64,000 nt of DNA, taken from Nocardia sp. NBC_01329. GTDB lineage: Bacteria; Actinomycetota; Actinomycetes; Mycobacteriales; Mycobacteriaceae. Location of the stretch: NCBI RefSeq assembly GCF_035956715.1, contig NZ_CP108381.1, positions 3,162,001 through 3,226,000 of the forward strand, read 5' to 3'. A program made the translations under genes and the position numbers. The notes under the pieces were generated by a model. The model searched no databases, was not told the origin of the DNA, and saw only the letters and a list, made by a program, of their open reading frames with translations. Below are positions 27,733-39,714 of the stretch, one piece after another; position 1 is the first letter of the stretch; every line of letters begins with the position of its first letter.

Positions 27733-30700
27733 CTACGCATCCGTCGCCGGGGCCCGACGATCCTCCAGGCGAACGGTGTCCCCCGGCGACAGGCGTACCG
27801 CCTGGCCCCGGCATACGATATCGATCGGCGGTGCGTCGCCGGGTTCGGAACCGATCTCGACCATCCTGCCGCCGACTCGCACCATCAGCCGATGGCCCCG
27901 ATACAGCATGGGAAACGACAGCGTTCCCAGCGTTTTCGGCCAGTAGGGGCAGAAGATGAGCCGGTCACCGCGCACCTCCAGCCCGGTGAAGCAACGCTGG
28001 AGCAGGTCGACGCTGCCCGCCATCGCGGCAAGGTGGATTCCTTCGCTGGTGGTACCACCCTGGATATCGCCCACATCGGATTCGACCACCCGCGCGAAGA
28101 ATTCCAGGGCGCGTTCCCGGTTGGCGCGGGCGAGCACCCAGGAATGCACGAGGGCGCTCAAGGTCGAACCGTGCGATGTCCGGATCAGGTAGTAGTCGAT
28201 CGTCCGGGGGATCATCTCCCCCGGTAACTCGTAGCCGAGGCGCGCGAACAGTTCGCGCAGTTCGTCTGCCGAGAACAGGTAGAACAGCATGAGCACGTCG
28301 GCTTGTTTTCCCGCGCGGTATCGGCAGATATCGTCGCCCTCGGCGTCCAGGATCCGGTCCAGCCGCTGGATATCGCCGTAACGGCGTCGGTAGTGGTCCC
28401 AGTCCAGTTCCTGTAGCCGGTCGTAGCCCTCGAACTGACTGATGACACCGTCGTGGAAGGGCACGTACATCCGGTGGGCGACCTCGCGCCAACGCGGTAG
28501 TTCCCCGGAAGCCACCCCGAGGCGCTCGAGCAGTTCGGCGCGAGCGCGGGGTGCGATCACCTCGAGCGCTTCGAGTGCGCAGTGGATCGTCCAGGCTGCC
28601 ATGACATTGGTGTAGGCATTGTTGTCGACGCCCGCTCCCGGTGCGTCCGGGTAACCGGCGTGGAATTCGTCCGGACCGATCACACCGGTGAGTACATAGC
28701 GATCGAGCCGTGCATCGAAATCGGCCAGCGCCGCCCAGAACCGGGCTGTTTCCACCAGCAGCTCGGCGCCGCGCTCGGTGAGGTACTCCAGGTCGCCGGT
28801 CGTCTGGTAGTACTGCCAGACGGTGTAGGCGACGGCGGCACCCACGTGATGCGCGCGCCGGCTCGGGTCCGGATTCCACCGGCCCGACAGCGGATTGAGG
28901 TGGAGCTGCTGGCTCTCCTCGCGCCCGTCGCTTCCGGACTGCCAGGGAAACATCGCTCCGACGAGCCCGGCCGCGGCGGCTGCCCGGCGGGCTTCGGGTA
29001 GGCGCCGGTACCGGTAACGCAGCAGCGACCGGGTCAGCCCCGGAAATCGTGGAGTCAGGACGGGCAGCACGAACAGCTCGTCCCAGAAGACATGGCCGCG
29101 ATAGGCCTCACCGTGCAGGCCGCGCGCGGGCACTCCGGCGTCCAGGTCGGCAGTGTTCGGCGACAGTGTCTGGAGCAGATGGAGGAGATGCAGGCGCAGG
29201 GTTCGGACCGAGCCGTGGTCGTCGAGGTCGATGCGCATACGTCCCCAGATCCGATCCCAAGCAGCGGCGTGTCCGGCGAATAGGGTTTCGTAGTCCTGCG
29301 CAGTCTCCAGCCCTCGTGCTGCCTCGTCATCGGGGCCGGCCGAGGCGTGATCACGACCTGTGCGCACCACCACCGTTTTCTCCAGGACGACCGGATCACC
29401 TTCGCGGGCTTCGACGGTGAACTCGTGGCCGATAGATCGTTCCCCACATACGGTCTCCGGCGCCGCGGCCCTGCCAGATCGCAGGATATTGCGGATCGCG
29501 ACGGTTATCGGTACCAGTGAATTGTTGGTCTGTGTCGCCAGGAGCGCCGAGTTGCCGGACAGGCGGGTTGTTCGCACCGCACCCAGATGGGTGCCGGACA
29601 GCTCGCGGTAACGCTCGACGAGGCTGTTGGTCACCGATCCGTCCACGGTCGATCGGAGGTACAGCGCACCGGTCCAGTTCTCGGCGGTGATCGTGGTGAC
29701 GAGTGCGGCCAGGTGGGGCCGGTGTACGGCGACGAAACGCCGCTGCTCCACTCTGGTGATCCGCCCGGTGTCGTCGCGGAACCGGAACCGCCGGGTCAGC
29801 TCGGCGCGGCGGATATCCAATCGCTGGTGGTAGTCCAGCAGTTCCGCGGTGTCGAGTTCGAACCAGTCGCCGTCGGATATCCGGAAGGTGACCGGTAGCC
29901 AGTTCGGCACATTCACCAGGCTCTCGTTGTCGATCTCCTGCCCCGCCACCCGGTCGCGGAGCCGGTTGTAGAGGCCGGCGACGTAGGTTCCGGGATAGTG
30001 CGATTCGCCTGCTCGGCATTCCGGCGCCGCGCCGCGGGTGGCGAAGTAGCCGTTGCCCAGGGTGCACAACGCTTCCCGGAGCTTCTCCCGCTCCGGCTCG
30101 TAGCCCTCGTAGACCAGCGACCAGGTCTCCGCCTCGGTGCCGGCCGGCGCGGCGCGCACGAGATGCACCAGTCGGTTCAGGAAGCTACCGACCCGGCGTG
30201 GCCCGGCCAGCGAGTAGCGGGCGGCGGTATACCTGTCGGTGTTCTCCGCATCGTGCACGACCAGGGCGAGCCCGACCGGCTCGATCGCGTCGAAGGCGTC
30301 CTCGTCGGTCACATCGTCCCCGAGATATACCGGAAGGGCGGCGCCATCGAGATGCCGCAGGATCCAGCGCACCGCGTCGCCTTTGTCCCAGTCGACGTCC
30401 GGCCGCAGCTCGACGACTTTGCGACCGGTGCTCACCCGCAGGCCGGCGGCACGCCCGGTGTCGCGCACCGTGGACATCACCTGTTCGGCTGCCTCGGCGC
30501 CGGCGGTGCGGAAGTGCACGGCGACCGCGAAGCGCTTGTGCTCGACCATTACACCCGGGGTGTCACGCAGTCGCGACCTCAGGAGTTCGGCGGCATCGGC
30601 CAGGGCTGTTTCGGCGCCGGGCACCACATCGTGCACATGCCGGGTACCGTCGGGGGCCATCAATTCGAACCCGTGACTACCGGCGAGCCAGACCCCGGGT

Positions 30701-31740
30701 ACCGGCATTCGTTCGCGGAGGTCGTCCAGACCCCGGCCGCTGATCACCGCGACCGGGCAGCGTTCGGCCAGTTCCGTGAGGGCGGTCGCCACGCCCTCCA
30801 CCATCTCGGCGACAGCCGGGTCGGTGACGATCTCGGCCAGGGTTCCGTCGAAATCCATGAGCACAGCGGGCTTCTCGATGCCCAGCAGGTCGGTGACCCG
30901 GGGCCAGAACTCGAACGCGTCCGGCACCTCCCCGATACGGCGGAAACCTCCCCGTACCCCTATCCGCACCGCGTCGTCGACGGCCGCGTCGGCACCCGCA
31001 GCCACCAGCCGACCGCCGCGACCGGTCCGCTCGATTCCGATGACCAGCGCGAAACCTCCGGCTCGTCCGGCTGCCACTCCCGCCTCGGCATCCTCGACGA
31101 CCACCGCCCGGGCCGGAGCGACGTCCAGGCGCGATACCACCTCACACAGCATCGCGGGATCGGGCTTACCCGGCAGTCCCAGCTCCGCCGCGTCCACCCC
31201 GTCGACCCGGACCTCGAAGAGACGAGCGATACCGGCGGCCGCGAGTACCTGCGCGCAGTGCCGGCTGGCCGAGAACACCCCCGTACGTATTCCCTGGAAA
31301 CGGAGGCGGCGCACCAAGGCGACGGTCGAATCGAATGCCGCCACCCCGTCGCGGGCGAGAATCTCCCGGAAGAGATCGTCTTTCCGATTGCCCAATCCAC
31401 AGATGGTCGCGGCCGAATCCGGATCGGCCGGATCGCCGCGCGGCAGCTGGATATGCCGGGTAGCCAGAAAATCCTCGACGCCGGAGTAGCGGGGTTTACC
31501 GTCCACGTATTTCAGGTAGTCCGCCTCGGTGAACGGCGACCGATCCTCACTGGTGCCGGGCGGTCTCGCCGCCAGAAAGCCGTCGAATGTCGCAGTCCAG
31601 GCGGCAGCGTGTATCGAGGCACTGTCGGTCACCACGCCGTCCATATCGAAGATCACCGCGTCGTATCGGCGGGTGTCGATCTGCGGCGCCGGCTCGTGGG
31701 CCGCCGGCACCGGGTCCACCTCCGGACCGTGCTGGAGCAT
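27733..31740 (-). CDS. otsB1: HAD phosphatase / trehalose-6-phosphate phosphatase / GH65 fusion (Rv2006-like)
   Basis: 1335 residues, three enzymes in one chain. Residues about 20-265 are a beta-phosphoglucomutase-like HAD domain (VIFDMDGVVTDSA; KPDPAMLCEV). About 285-520 is an OtsB-type trehalose-6-phosphate phosphatase (AVLMDFDGTLAEI; GDDVTDEDAFDAI). About 545-1330 is a GH65 glycoside phosphorylase/hydrolase, with catalytic acid Glu in GVIGPDEFHAG and the phosphorylase-like KQADVLM and RTSHGSTLSALVH blocks. Length and order match Mtb Rv2006 (otsB1), a DosR-region gene. It could release glucose or glucose-1-phosphate from trehalose and interconvert the sugar phosphate. The GH65 substrate is not decided by sequence. 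Confidence 0.9.
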   Translation of the reverse strand: MLQHGPEVDPVPAAHEPAPQIDTRRYDAVIFDMDGVVTDSASIHAAAWTATFDGFLAARPPGTSEDRSPFTEADYLKYVDGKPRYSGVEDFLATRHIQLPRGDPADPDSAATICGLGNRKDDLFREILARDGVAAFDSTVALVRRLRFQGIRTGVFSASRHCAQVLAAAGIARLFEVRVDGVDAAELGLPGKPDPAMLCEVVSRLDVAPARAVVVEDAEAGVAAGRAGGFALVIGIERTGRGGRLVAAGADAAVDDAVRIGVRGGFRRIGEVPDAFEFWPRVTDLLGIEKPAVLMDFDGTLAEIVTDPAVAEMVEGVATALTELAERCPVAVISGRGLDDLRERMPVPGVWLAGSHGFELMAPDGTRHVHDVVPGAETALADAAELLRSRLRDTPGVMVEHKRFAVAVHFRTAGAEAAEQVMSTVRDTGRAAGLRVSTGRKVVELRPDVDWDKGDAVRWILRHLDGAALPVYLGDDVTDEDAFDAIEPVGLALVVHDAENTDRYTAARYSLAGPRRVGSFLNRLVHLVRAAPAGTEAETWSLVYEGYEPEREKLREALCTLGNGYFATRGAAPECRAGESHYPGTYVAGLYNRLRDRVAGQEIDNESLVNVPNWLPVTFRISDGDWFELDTAELLDYHQRLDIRRAELTRRFRFRDDTGRITRVEQRRFVAVHRPHLAALVTTITAENWTGALYLRSTVDGSVTNSLVERYRELSGTHLGAVRTTRLSGNSALLATQTNNSLVPITVAIRNILRSGRAAAPETVCGERSIGHEFTVEAREGDPVVLEKTVVVRTGRDHASAGPDDEAARGLETAQDYETLFAGHAAAWDRIWGRMRIDLDDHGSVRTLRLHLLHLLQTLSPNTADLDAGVPARGLHGEAYRGHVFWDELFVLPVLTPRFPGLTRSLLRYRYRRLPEARRAAAAAGLVGAMFPWQSGSDGREESQQLHLNPLSGRWNPDPSRRAHHVGAAVAYTVWQYYQTTGDLEYLTERGAELLVETARFWAALADFDARLDRYVLTGVIGPDEFHAGYPDAPGAGVDNNAYTNVMAAWTIHCALEALEVIAPRARAELLERLGVASGELPRWREVAHRMYVPFHDGVISQFEGYDRLQELDWDHYRRRYGDIQRLDRILDAEGDDICRYRAGKQADVLMLFYLFSADELRELFARLGYELPGEMIPRTIDYYLIRTSHGSTLSALVHSWVLARANRERALEFFARVVESDVGDIQGGTTSEGIHLAAMAGSVDLLQRCFTGLEVRGDRLIFCPYWPKTLGTLSFPMLYRGHRLMVRVGGRMVEIGSEPGDAPPIDIVCRGQAVRLSPGDTVRLEDRRAPATDA

Positions 31741-31863
31741 TCGACCTCCTCCTCCGCCGTCCGATGTCCCGGCGCTGAACGCTGCGGGATCACCGCAGGC
31801 CGTGGGCGGTCATCCGCAGACCTGTTCGCACGTATCGTCCCGCACCCGCCCGCGCCGGCGGGA

Positions 31864-31898
31864 GTGCCGAAAGTCCCTGCCGACGGTATTTCGGCTCC
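31864..31898 (-). promoter_or_regulatory. Putative DosR-box pair for the HAD/OtsB/GH65 gene
   Basis: GTGCC-GAAA-GTCCC (31864-31877) plus a weaker GGTAT-TTCG-GCTCC (31885-31898), 21 bp apart, 124 bp or more from the ATG. No clear -10. Confidence 0.48.
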
Positions 31899-31921
31899 GG
31901 CCGGTCCGGCCCGGCGGGAAT

Positions 31922-31986
31922 ACGACTTTGGACTCCTGGACCCGGGACCAAGGTCCGCATCCATGATCGCGCCGGCCTTCTAACGT
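31922..31986 (+). promoter_or_regulatory. Putative DosR-box pair and -10 for USP gene 32078
   Basis: ACGAC-TTTG-GACTC (31922-31935) and GGGAC-CAAG-GTCCG (31944-31957, 9 of 10 half-site matches), 22 bp apart. TAACGT (31981-31986) follows after 23 bp. This is the clearest example of the design in the window. Confidence 0.75.
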
Positions 31987-32077
31987 CGCACTCATCGGCA
32001 CCAGCCGGAACGGCCCGGAAGCCGCGAGCGGACGCGTCGCGGCTTCTCGAGCCGGCGAGCGGGAGGAATTCGCGCCA

Positions 32078-32947
32078 GTGAGCACACACACCGAACCAGC
32101 CGTCGTAGCAGGTATCGACGGTTCGTCCGTTTCTCTCGGAGCCCTGCGCTGGGCCGCACGAGCAGCCGCCCGGTACGGCGCCCCGTTGAACCTGGTCTAC
32201 GCCGTCGGCGCACCGATCGATTTCGGGCCGGGGCTCGGTGTCGTGGCCTTCGACAATCAAGCGATGCGGGCCGACGGCGAGGCCGTCTGCGCCGCCGGCG
32301 AGAAGCTCGCCCGTGAAATCACCGGCGAAGTGGAGATCAGCACAGTCGTCGTCGATCCGGCGCCCGCGCCGACACTGATCGAGCGATCCCGCGACGCCCG
32401 GATGGTGGTCGTCGGAACGCACGGGTACGGCGCCCTGGGGCGGGGGCTTCTGGGATCGGTCAGCACGGCGCTGGCCCGGCATGCGCACTGCCCGGTCGCG
32501 GTCATCCCGGAAACTTACGCTGAGCACGAGGACGAACGCGCCGGCTTGCCCGTGGTCGTCGGAGTGGACGGCTCTGCGCGCGGTGCGGAGGCTGTCGAGA
32601 TCGCTTTCGAGGAGGCCTGCCGACGCGGGGTCGCTCTCGTGGCGGTCACCACGTGGTCGGAGTTCTTCCGATACGTCTCCCGCTCCGAGATGCAGGAGCA
32701 AGCCCGCGCGGTCCAGGCCGAAAGCCTAGCCGGTTACGGGGAGCGGTATCCCGATGTACCCGTCACCCACGTCGTTGCCGAGGAGCGGCCCGCGCGGCGT
32801 CTGCTGCGTGAGGCCGACGGTGCGCAACTCGTGGTCGTCGGTAGTCACGGCCGTGGTGGTTTCGCCGGGATGACGCTCGGCTCGACCGGTCAAGCCGTGC
32901 TCCACAGCGTTTCCGTCCCGCTGATCATCGCCCGGCAGCGAATCTGA
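32078..32947 (+). CDS. Tandem-domain universal stress protein
   Basis: 289 residues from GTG 32078, with GGGAGGA upstream. Both domains carry the ATP motif: GTHGYGAL...LGSVSTAL and GSHGRGGF...LGSTGQAV. It resembles Rv2005c, which in Mtb adjoins the otsB1 gene just as here. It is divergent from the trehalose fusion, 337 bp apart, and that gap holds four DosR-like boxes. It converges with adhA across a hairpin terminator. Confidence 0.93.
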   Translation: MSTHTEPAVVAGIDGSSVSLGALRWAARAAARYGAPLNLVYAVGAPIDFGPGLGVVAFDNQAMRADGEAVCAAGEKLAREITGEVEISTVVVDPAPAPTLIERSRDARMVVVGTHGYGALGRGLLGSVSTALARHAHCPVAVIPETYAEHEDERAGLPVVVGVDGSARGAEAVEIAFEEACRRGVALVAVTTWSEFFRYVSRSEMQEQARAVQAESLAGYGERYPDVPVTHVVAEERPARRLLREADGAQLVVVGSHGRGGFAGMTLGSTGQAVLHSVSVPLIIARQRI

Positions 32948-32994
32948 CGGGCAATTCGTCAGTGCGGCAGGCCGTTGCGGCTCCACGACGGTCT

Positions 32995-33040
32995 GCCCTG
33001 ACCCGGTCGGCGCCGAGCGGCGCCCGGATCCGTTCAGGGC
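32995..33040. terminator. Bidirectional hairpin terminator
   Basis: Inner stem GGCGCC-GAGC-GGCGCC (33009-33024) and outer arms GCCCTGA (32995-33001) / TCAGGGC (33034-33040), between the convergent USP and adhA genes. There is no T-tract, which is common for actinobacterial terminators. Confidence 0.5.
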
Positions 33041-34065
33041 ACCAGGACCGCGGCCCCATCGAAACGTCCGTGCGACAGATCGGACAGAGCTCGATCGGCT
33101 CGATCCAACGAGTACGGATGTGTCGTGACCCGCAACCGGTGCTCTTGTGCGAAGGCCATGAATTCACGCGCATCGACCCGGGTATTGGAGGTGACACTGC
33201 GGAGCTGCCGTTCCCGGAACAGGTGGCGCTGGTAGTCGAGCGGGGGAATATCGGTGAGGTGAATCCCCGCGAGCGCCAGTGTGCCTCCAGCGCCGAGCGC
33301 CTCCAGCGCGGGGGGCACCAACTCACCCACCGGCGCGAAGAGGATCGCCGAATCCAGCTGTTCCGGCGGCGGGTCGGCGGCCCGCTGGACAGAGGCGACT
33401 CCGAGCGCCGAGGCCAGTTCACGCGCAGCGGCACCCCTGGTCATGACGTGGACACGGGCTCCCCGCGCGAGGGCGACCTGGGCCGTGAGATGGGCGCTGC
33501 CACCGAAGCCGTAGATGCCGAGCACGCCCCCGTCCGGCAGTGCTGCCCGGCCGAGGGCTCGGTAGCCGATGATCCCGGCACACAGCAGCGGTGCCACCTC
33601 GCGGTCGTCGTAGCCGGTCGGCAAGGACAGCGCGAACTCTGCTGGGACGGTAGCGTATTCGGCGTAGCCGCCGTCGGCATCCCAGCCCGTGTAGCGCGAG
33701 CTGGGGCACAGGTTCTCCGCGCCGCGCCGGCAGAACTCGCATATTCCGCAGGTATGGCGCAGCCACGGGATCCCGATGCGGTCCCCCACCGCGAACCCGG
33801 TGTGATCCGTGTGGTCGGTATCGACGACTTCCGCGACGATCTCGTGGCCGGGTACGACATGCCGGCGATGGACCGGTAGGTCGCCCTCCACCACATGGAG
33901 GTCGGTCCGGCACACACCGCACGCCAGTACCCGGGCCAGCAGCTCACCGGGCCCCGGCTCCGGAACCGGCACGTGGCACGCACCGAGCGGACTCCGGTCG
34001 ATACTGCCCGCAGAGCCAACCCGCCGAGCTCGCATGGCCGCGGGAACTGTCCGCGGACGGTTCAC
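33034..34065 (-). CDS. adhA: Zinc-dependent alcohol dehydrogenase
   Basis: 343 residues from GTG 34063-34065, which overlaps the preceding stop (GTGA) and has GAGGAGG upstream. MDR-family enzyme oxidising an alcohol or reducing an aldehyde with NAD(P). Catalytic zinc ligands are Cys in CGVCRTDLH and His/Glu in PGHE. The four structural-zinc Cys lie in [15 protein letters not shown]. The nucleotide loop is [10 protein letters not shown]. It resembles AdhA-type propanol-preferring dehydrogenases (Mtb Rv1862). Coupled with the FMN-binding protein upstream. Confidence 0.9.
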   Translation of the reverse strand: MNRPRTVPAAMRARRVGSAGSIDRSPLGACHVPVPEPGPGELLARVLACGVCRTDLHVVEGDLPVHRRHVVPGHEIVAEVVDTDHTDHTGFAVGDRIGIPWLRHTCGICEFCRRGAENLCPSSRYTGWDADGGYAEYATVPAEFALSLPTGYDDREVAPLLCAGIIGYRALGRAALPDGGVLGIYGFGGSAHLTAQVALARGARVHVMTRGAAARELASALGVASVQRAADPPPEQLDSAILFAPVGELVPPALEALGAGGTLALAGIHLTDIPPLDYQRHLFRERQLRSVTSNTRVDAREFMAFAQEHRLRVTTHPYSLDRADRALSDLSHGRFDGAAVLVP

Positions 34066-34517
34066 ACCGCGACCTCCTCGATCATTCTCGTGCCGGAGAC
34101 GAGGGTGGGTTCCATGCCGAGCACCGCCCCGGCCGGATCGTCCCAGGTGCCGAGCCGGCGCGCGTACTCTGCCGCCAGGTCACCGGCGGCGATGGCATGG
34201 GCCGGACCGATGGCCAGCACCGACCATCCGGTCCTTCGCACCGGGTCGATATCGTCGGCTTGGTAGGCGACGATCACCGATCGCCCCAACGCCGGAACGA
34301 GCCCGGCGGACAGGCGAGTACAAAAAATGATCGACCCGTCCGCACCGATCAAATGGTTCACCGGGCGCACCGCGGGTAGCGCGTCGTGAGTGAACACGAT
34401 CCGACCGAACGGGGCGGCCGCGAGCAATCGCAAAGCCTCCGCCCGCTCGATTCCCACGGTCAGCCGCGTGCCCGCGCCGTGGGCCGGGGTCCTCTCCGAA
34501 CCTGGCACCTCTGTCAC
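34062..34517 (-). CDS. Pyridoxamine-5'-phosphate-oxidase-like FMN-binding split-barrel protein
   Basis: 151 residues from GTG 34515-34517, preferred because GAGGAAG lies just upstream; ATG 34551-34553 would add 12 residues but has no ribosome binding site. The split-barrel core [20 protein letters not shown]...GSIIFCT is typical of small actinobacterial PNPOx-like proteins that bind FMN or F420 (several are DosR targets in Mtb). Substrate unknown. Its stop overlaps the adhA start, so the two form an operon. Confidence 0.8.
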   Translation of the reverse strand: MTEVPGSERTPAHGAGTRLTVGIERAEALRLLAAAPFGRIVFTHDALPAVRPVNHLIGADGSIIFCTRLSAGLVPALGRSVIVAYQADDIDPVRRTGWSVLAIGPAHAIAAGDLAAEYARRLGTWDDPAGAVLGMEPTLVSGTRMIEEVAV

Positions 34518-34687
34518 CGCTTCCTCGCTGGGCCCATATCTAGATAGCACCATCGAGCCGTGACTCAGGACAGGGTCGTATTCCCTTTCCGTAGTGCAGG
34601 AGGTCCTGACCTGAGCGGCCGCCACGCAAACGCACCAGGTGGACGAGAATGCAGTTCGGTCGGGTCGCGGCGAGGCGTCACCGGAAT

Positions 34688-34752
34688 AAGCCGAAGGTCC
34701 TCTTCGCGATGGTCGCGTGGCACTGTGCATTCGGCGTGACGGTTCGTAGCGT
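34688..34752 (+). promoter_or_regulatory. Putative DosR-box pair and -10 for gene 34826
   Basis: AAGCC-GAAG-GTCCT (34688-34701) and a weaker TGGTC-GCGT-GGCAC (34710-34723), 22 bp apart. TAGCGT (34747-34752) follows after 23 bp. The rest of the 308-bp gap 34518-34825 shows nothing else. Confidence 0.48.
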
Positions 34753-34825
34753 CGAGATCATCGGGTGATCCGGCACGTGGTCCCCCGGACTGCCGCACCT
34801 CGGCCCGGCGTCACGGAGGCGAAGC

Positions 34826-35767
34826 ATGCGCTACCAGGTCAGCGTCGACGAATCCGGCCCGCATACCGTGCTCGCCATCCGTCGGAGGGTACGAACCGAC
34901 CGGGCCGGGGACGATATCGGCAACGGCATGGCCGAACTCTACGAACTGGCCCGCACCCTGCGTCTCGTACCGGTCGGCCCACCACGCACGACCTACCACG
35001 GTGACTTCCGCCGAGGCGGTACGACCGGTGTCGAATTCGAGCTGCCGGTCACCGGGCCGGCCGGGGACTCCGACCTCGGCTTCACCATCCACCGCAGCGA
35101 ACAGCAGTCCTTCGCACACACCTGCCACCACGGTGATTACGCCGGCATCGCCGCGGCCTACCAGGCGATCGACCGCTGGATCCAGGACTCCGGCCGCCAC
35201 GCCACCGGTCCGCCCACCGAGATCTACCACGTGGCACCGGATGAGATTGTTGCTCCCGCCGAGCTGCTCACCGAGATCCGCGTTCCGGTCACCCCGGTCG
35301 TCCTGGCTGTCCGGGTCCACGGCCCGTTCGCGACCATTGTCGACACAACCCGCGAGATATTGCGTTATCAGGGCTTCGAGGTGATCGGCGAGTTGGACGT
35401 CGCGAAGGCGATGGCCGGGCGATCGAGGAACGAATTCGGGAGCTGTTCGATCATCGACGCCTACCACCCCGGCCTCGCCCTCCGAATGATGGAAGCTGTC
35501 GGTGCGATCGCACCACTGCTGCCCTGCTCCATAAGCCTGCGCGCAGACGGTGCGCTCACCGTCGTCGAAACGACGGACCCGGACCTGCTCCTGAAACGCG
35601 GCGACCTCGGCGCACTGGAACCGACGGGGCGCGAGATGAGGCAACGACTCGAAACCCTGCTGCGAACCCTCGCGGACAAGTGCGCGGCCGACGATGAAGT
35701 ACCGGGCGCTACCGCGCGTGCTACGACACAAGCCCCGGGACGAGCACAAGTGCGAGGTGACCGGTGA
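34826..35767 (+). CDS. GyrI-like effector-binding domain fused to DUF302
   Basis: 313 residues, RBS GGAGG. The N-terminal half (about 1-150) is a GyrI/AraC-effector-binding-like domain (VLAIRRRVRTDRAGDDIGNGMAEL; HHGDYAGIAAAYQAID). The C-terminal half (about 155-270) is DUF302 (REILRYQGFEVIGELDV; FGSCSIIDAYHPGLALRMM). Both are small-ligand-binding folds and there is no DNA-binding domain. It may bind a hydrophobic or porphyrin-like ligand; the ligand is unknown. It lies just upstream of dosR on the same strand. Confidence 0.72.
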   Translation: MRYQVSVDESGPHTVLAIRRRVRTDRAGDDIGNGMAELYELARTLRLVPVGPPRTTYHGDFRRGGTTGVEFELPVTGPAGDSDLGFTIHRSEQQSFAHTCHHGDYAGIAAAYQAIDRWIQDSGRHATGPPTEIYHVAPDEIVAPAELLTEIRVPVTPVVLAVRVHGPFATIVDTTREILRYQGFEVIGELDVAKAMAGRSRNEFGSCSIIDAYHPGLALRMMEAVGAIAPLLPCSISLRADGALTVVETTDPDLLLKRGDLGALEPTGREMRQRLETLLRTLADKCAADDEVPGATARATTQAPGRAQVRGDR

Positions 35768-35886
35768 TCATCGAACAGTTCGCCTCCTGACCGACCGGGT
35801 CGAGCGACCCCCGACCGCTCGGCTACAGCGGCACCACCGGATTCCGGAGCCACTGAACGGCACACCGGAGCTCCAAGCCGGACGAG

Positions 35887-35951
35887 AGGTCTTTGGTCCC
35901 GGAAAGCGAGGCCCTCTATCACCGCACAGCCGCTTGCCCACTCCGTAGTCT
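35887..35951 (+). promoter_or_regulatory. Putative autoregulatory DosR-box pair and -10 for dosR
   Basis: AGGTC-TTTG-GTCCC (35887-35900) and a weaker AGGCC-CTCT-ATCAC (35909-35922), 22 bp apart. TAGTCT (35946-35951) follows after 23 bp. The inferred start leaves a leader of about 25 nt with AGAGAAGGTGG before the ATG. Confidence 0.6.
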
Positions 35952-35983
35952 GTAACGACCTGTACCTGAGAGAAGGTGGGTCC

Positions 35984-38447
<2,464 letters not shown>

Positions 38448-38517
38448 TAGCTCCGGAGTCGGCAGACCGGCCGCGCCTCTCACCGCCATCCATTGTTGTC
38501 CGCAGCGACACCACATA

Positions 38518-38616
38518 GGGCAGATGGACCCGACCGGACAGGGCCGAAGGCCCGGAATTCCGGTGCCCCATCCGGTCCGACGGACTCTGGCCGCTCACGG
38601 CGAGCGGAAACACACT
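38518..38616 (+). promoter_or_regulatory. Putative DosR boxes and leaderless promoter of nitroreductase 38623
   Basis: GGGCA-GATG-GACCC (38518-38531), GGGCC-GAAG-GCCCG (38541-38554) and GGTCC-GACG-GACTC (38574-38587). The last is followed after 23 bp by CACACT (38611-38616), then six bases to the ATG. Confidence 0.55.
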
Positions 38617-38622
38617 GAGACT

Positions 38623-39714
38623 ATGACCGGCCTCGACCTTCCTGCCTCGGCCGCACAACCCGACCGGGCCACCCTGCTCACGGCCATGCGGGTGGCGGCC
38701 CGTGCCCCCTCGGTGCACAACACCCAGCCGTGGCAGTGGATATACCGAGATCATCGCCTGAGTCTCTACCGCGACGACGACCGCCGCCTCGGCACTGCCG
38801 ACCCCGCCGGAAGACAGCTGGTGATCAGCTGCGGCACGATGTTGCACCACACCCGGACCGCCTTCGCCGCGGTCGGCTGGCGGGCCGAGACCGTGCGCCT
38901 GCCCGACCCCGCCCGGCCCGAACTCCTGGCAACGCTCACCTTCCGTCCGTTACCGGACGCACCCACCGTGCTGCGAAACCGCCCCGAAACCATCGAGCGG
39001 CGCCGGACCGACCGCCTGCCGCTGCGGGAGCCGGGCGATCTGACCGGCCTGGTCCGATCGGCCCGGCTGCTCTCCCAGCGATACGACGTGATGCTCGACC
39101 TCCTCGACGCGGCCACAGCGCGCCGACTCAGCGCGGCCTCCGAACACGTGGCGGCACTACGCCGCTATGACATTCCCTACCTCGCCGAACTGTATTGGTG
39201 GAGCGGTCACGAACAGATCCCCGAAGGGGTCCCTGCCGCCGCGCTGGTCTCGGCGGACGAGGCCGCTCGGGTGCCCGCCGGTCGCGAGTTCCCACCGTCC
39301 GGCCACACCGCGCGCCGAGGAGATCAACAGGATCACGCCCGGCTCTGGGTACTCGCCACCGAAAACGACTCCGCCCTCGCCTGGCTACGAACCGGCGAGG
39401 CGCTCTCGGAGATCCTGCTCGAATGCACGGCCGCGGGCCTGGCGACCTGCCCGTTGACGCATATCACCGAGCTGCCCAGCACGCGGCGTATCGCCTCGAA
39501 CGCGGCCGGCGGGCACGGCATCGCACAGGTGATCGTGCGGGTCGGGCTGGCACCGGACCGCGAACAGCACTCGCAGACTCCCCGTCGTCCGATATCCGAT
39601 TTCCTCACCATCGACCCCGATACCGCCGCCGCGGGCAGTGGCGAAAGGCCGGCTGTTCCGTCTACATGGTCCCCTACAGCGGGAGCACCGGAGCCGAAGG
39701 AACCGAGCCGATGA
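38623..39714 (+). CDS. Acg-type putative FMN nitroreductase
   Basis: 363 residues. N-terminal APSVHNTQPWQW, central YWWSGHEQIPEGVP and C-terminal TCPLTHITELPSTRR are the Acg-family blocks. No proper ribosome binding site precedes ATG 38623, but a -10-like CACACT sits seven bases before it, suggesting leaderless translation. The stop overlaps the start of the truncated USP (ATGA). It lies directly downstream of dosR-dosS. The C-terminal 30 residues (Pro/Ala/Ser-rich) look disordered. Confidence 0.87.
   Translation: MTGLDLPASAAQPDRATLLTAMRVAARAPSVHNTQPWQWIYRDHRLSLYRDDDRRLGTADPAGRQLVISCGTMLHHTRTAFAAVGWRAETVRLPDPARPELLATLTFRPLPDAPTVLRNRPETIERRRTDRLPLREPGDLTGLVRSARLLSQRYDVMLDLLDAATARRLSAASEHVAALRRYDIPYLAELYWWSGHEQIPEGVPAAALVSADEAARVPAGREFPPSGHTARRGDQQDHARLWVLATENDSALAWLRTGEALSEILLECTAAGLATCPLTHITELPSTRRIASNAAGGHGIAQVIVRVGLAPDREQHSQTPRRPISDFLTIDPDTAAAGSGERPAVPSTWSPTAGAPEPKEPSR

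Noticed and set aside
38617..38622. GAGACT directly before ATG 38623 as the -10 element
   Set aside because: It would place the transcript start inside the coding region. CACACT just upstream gives the right spacing to both box and ATG.
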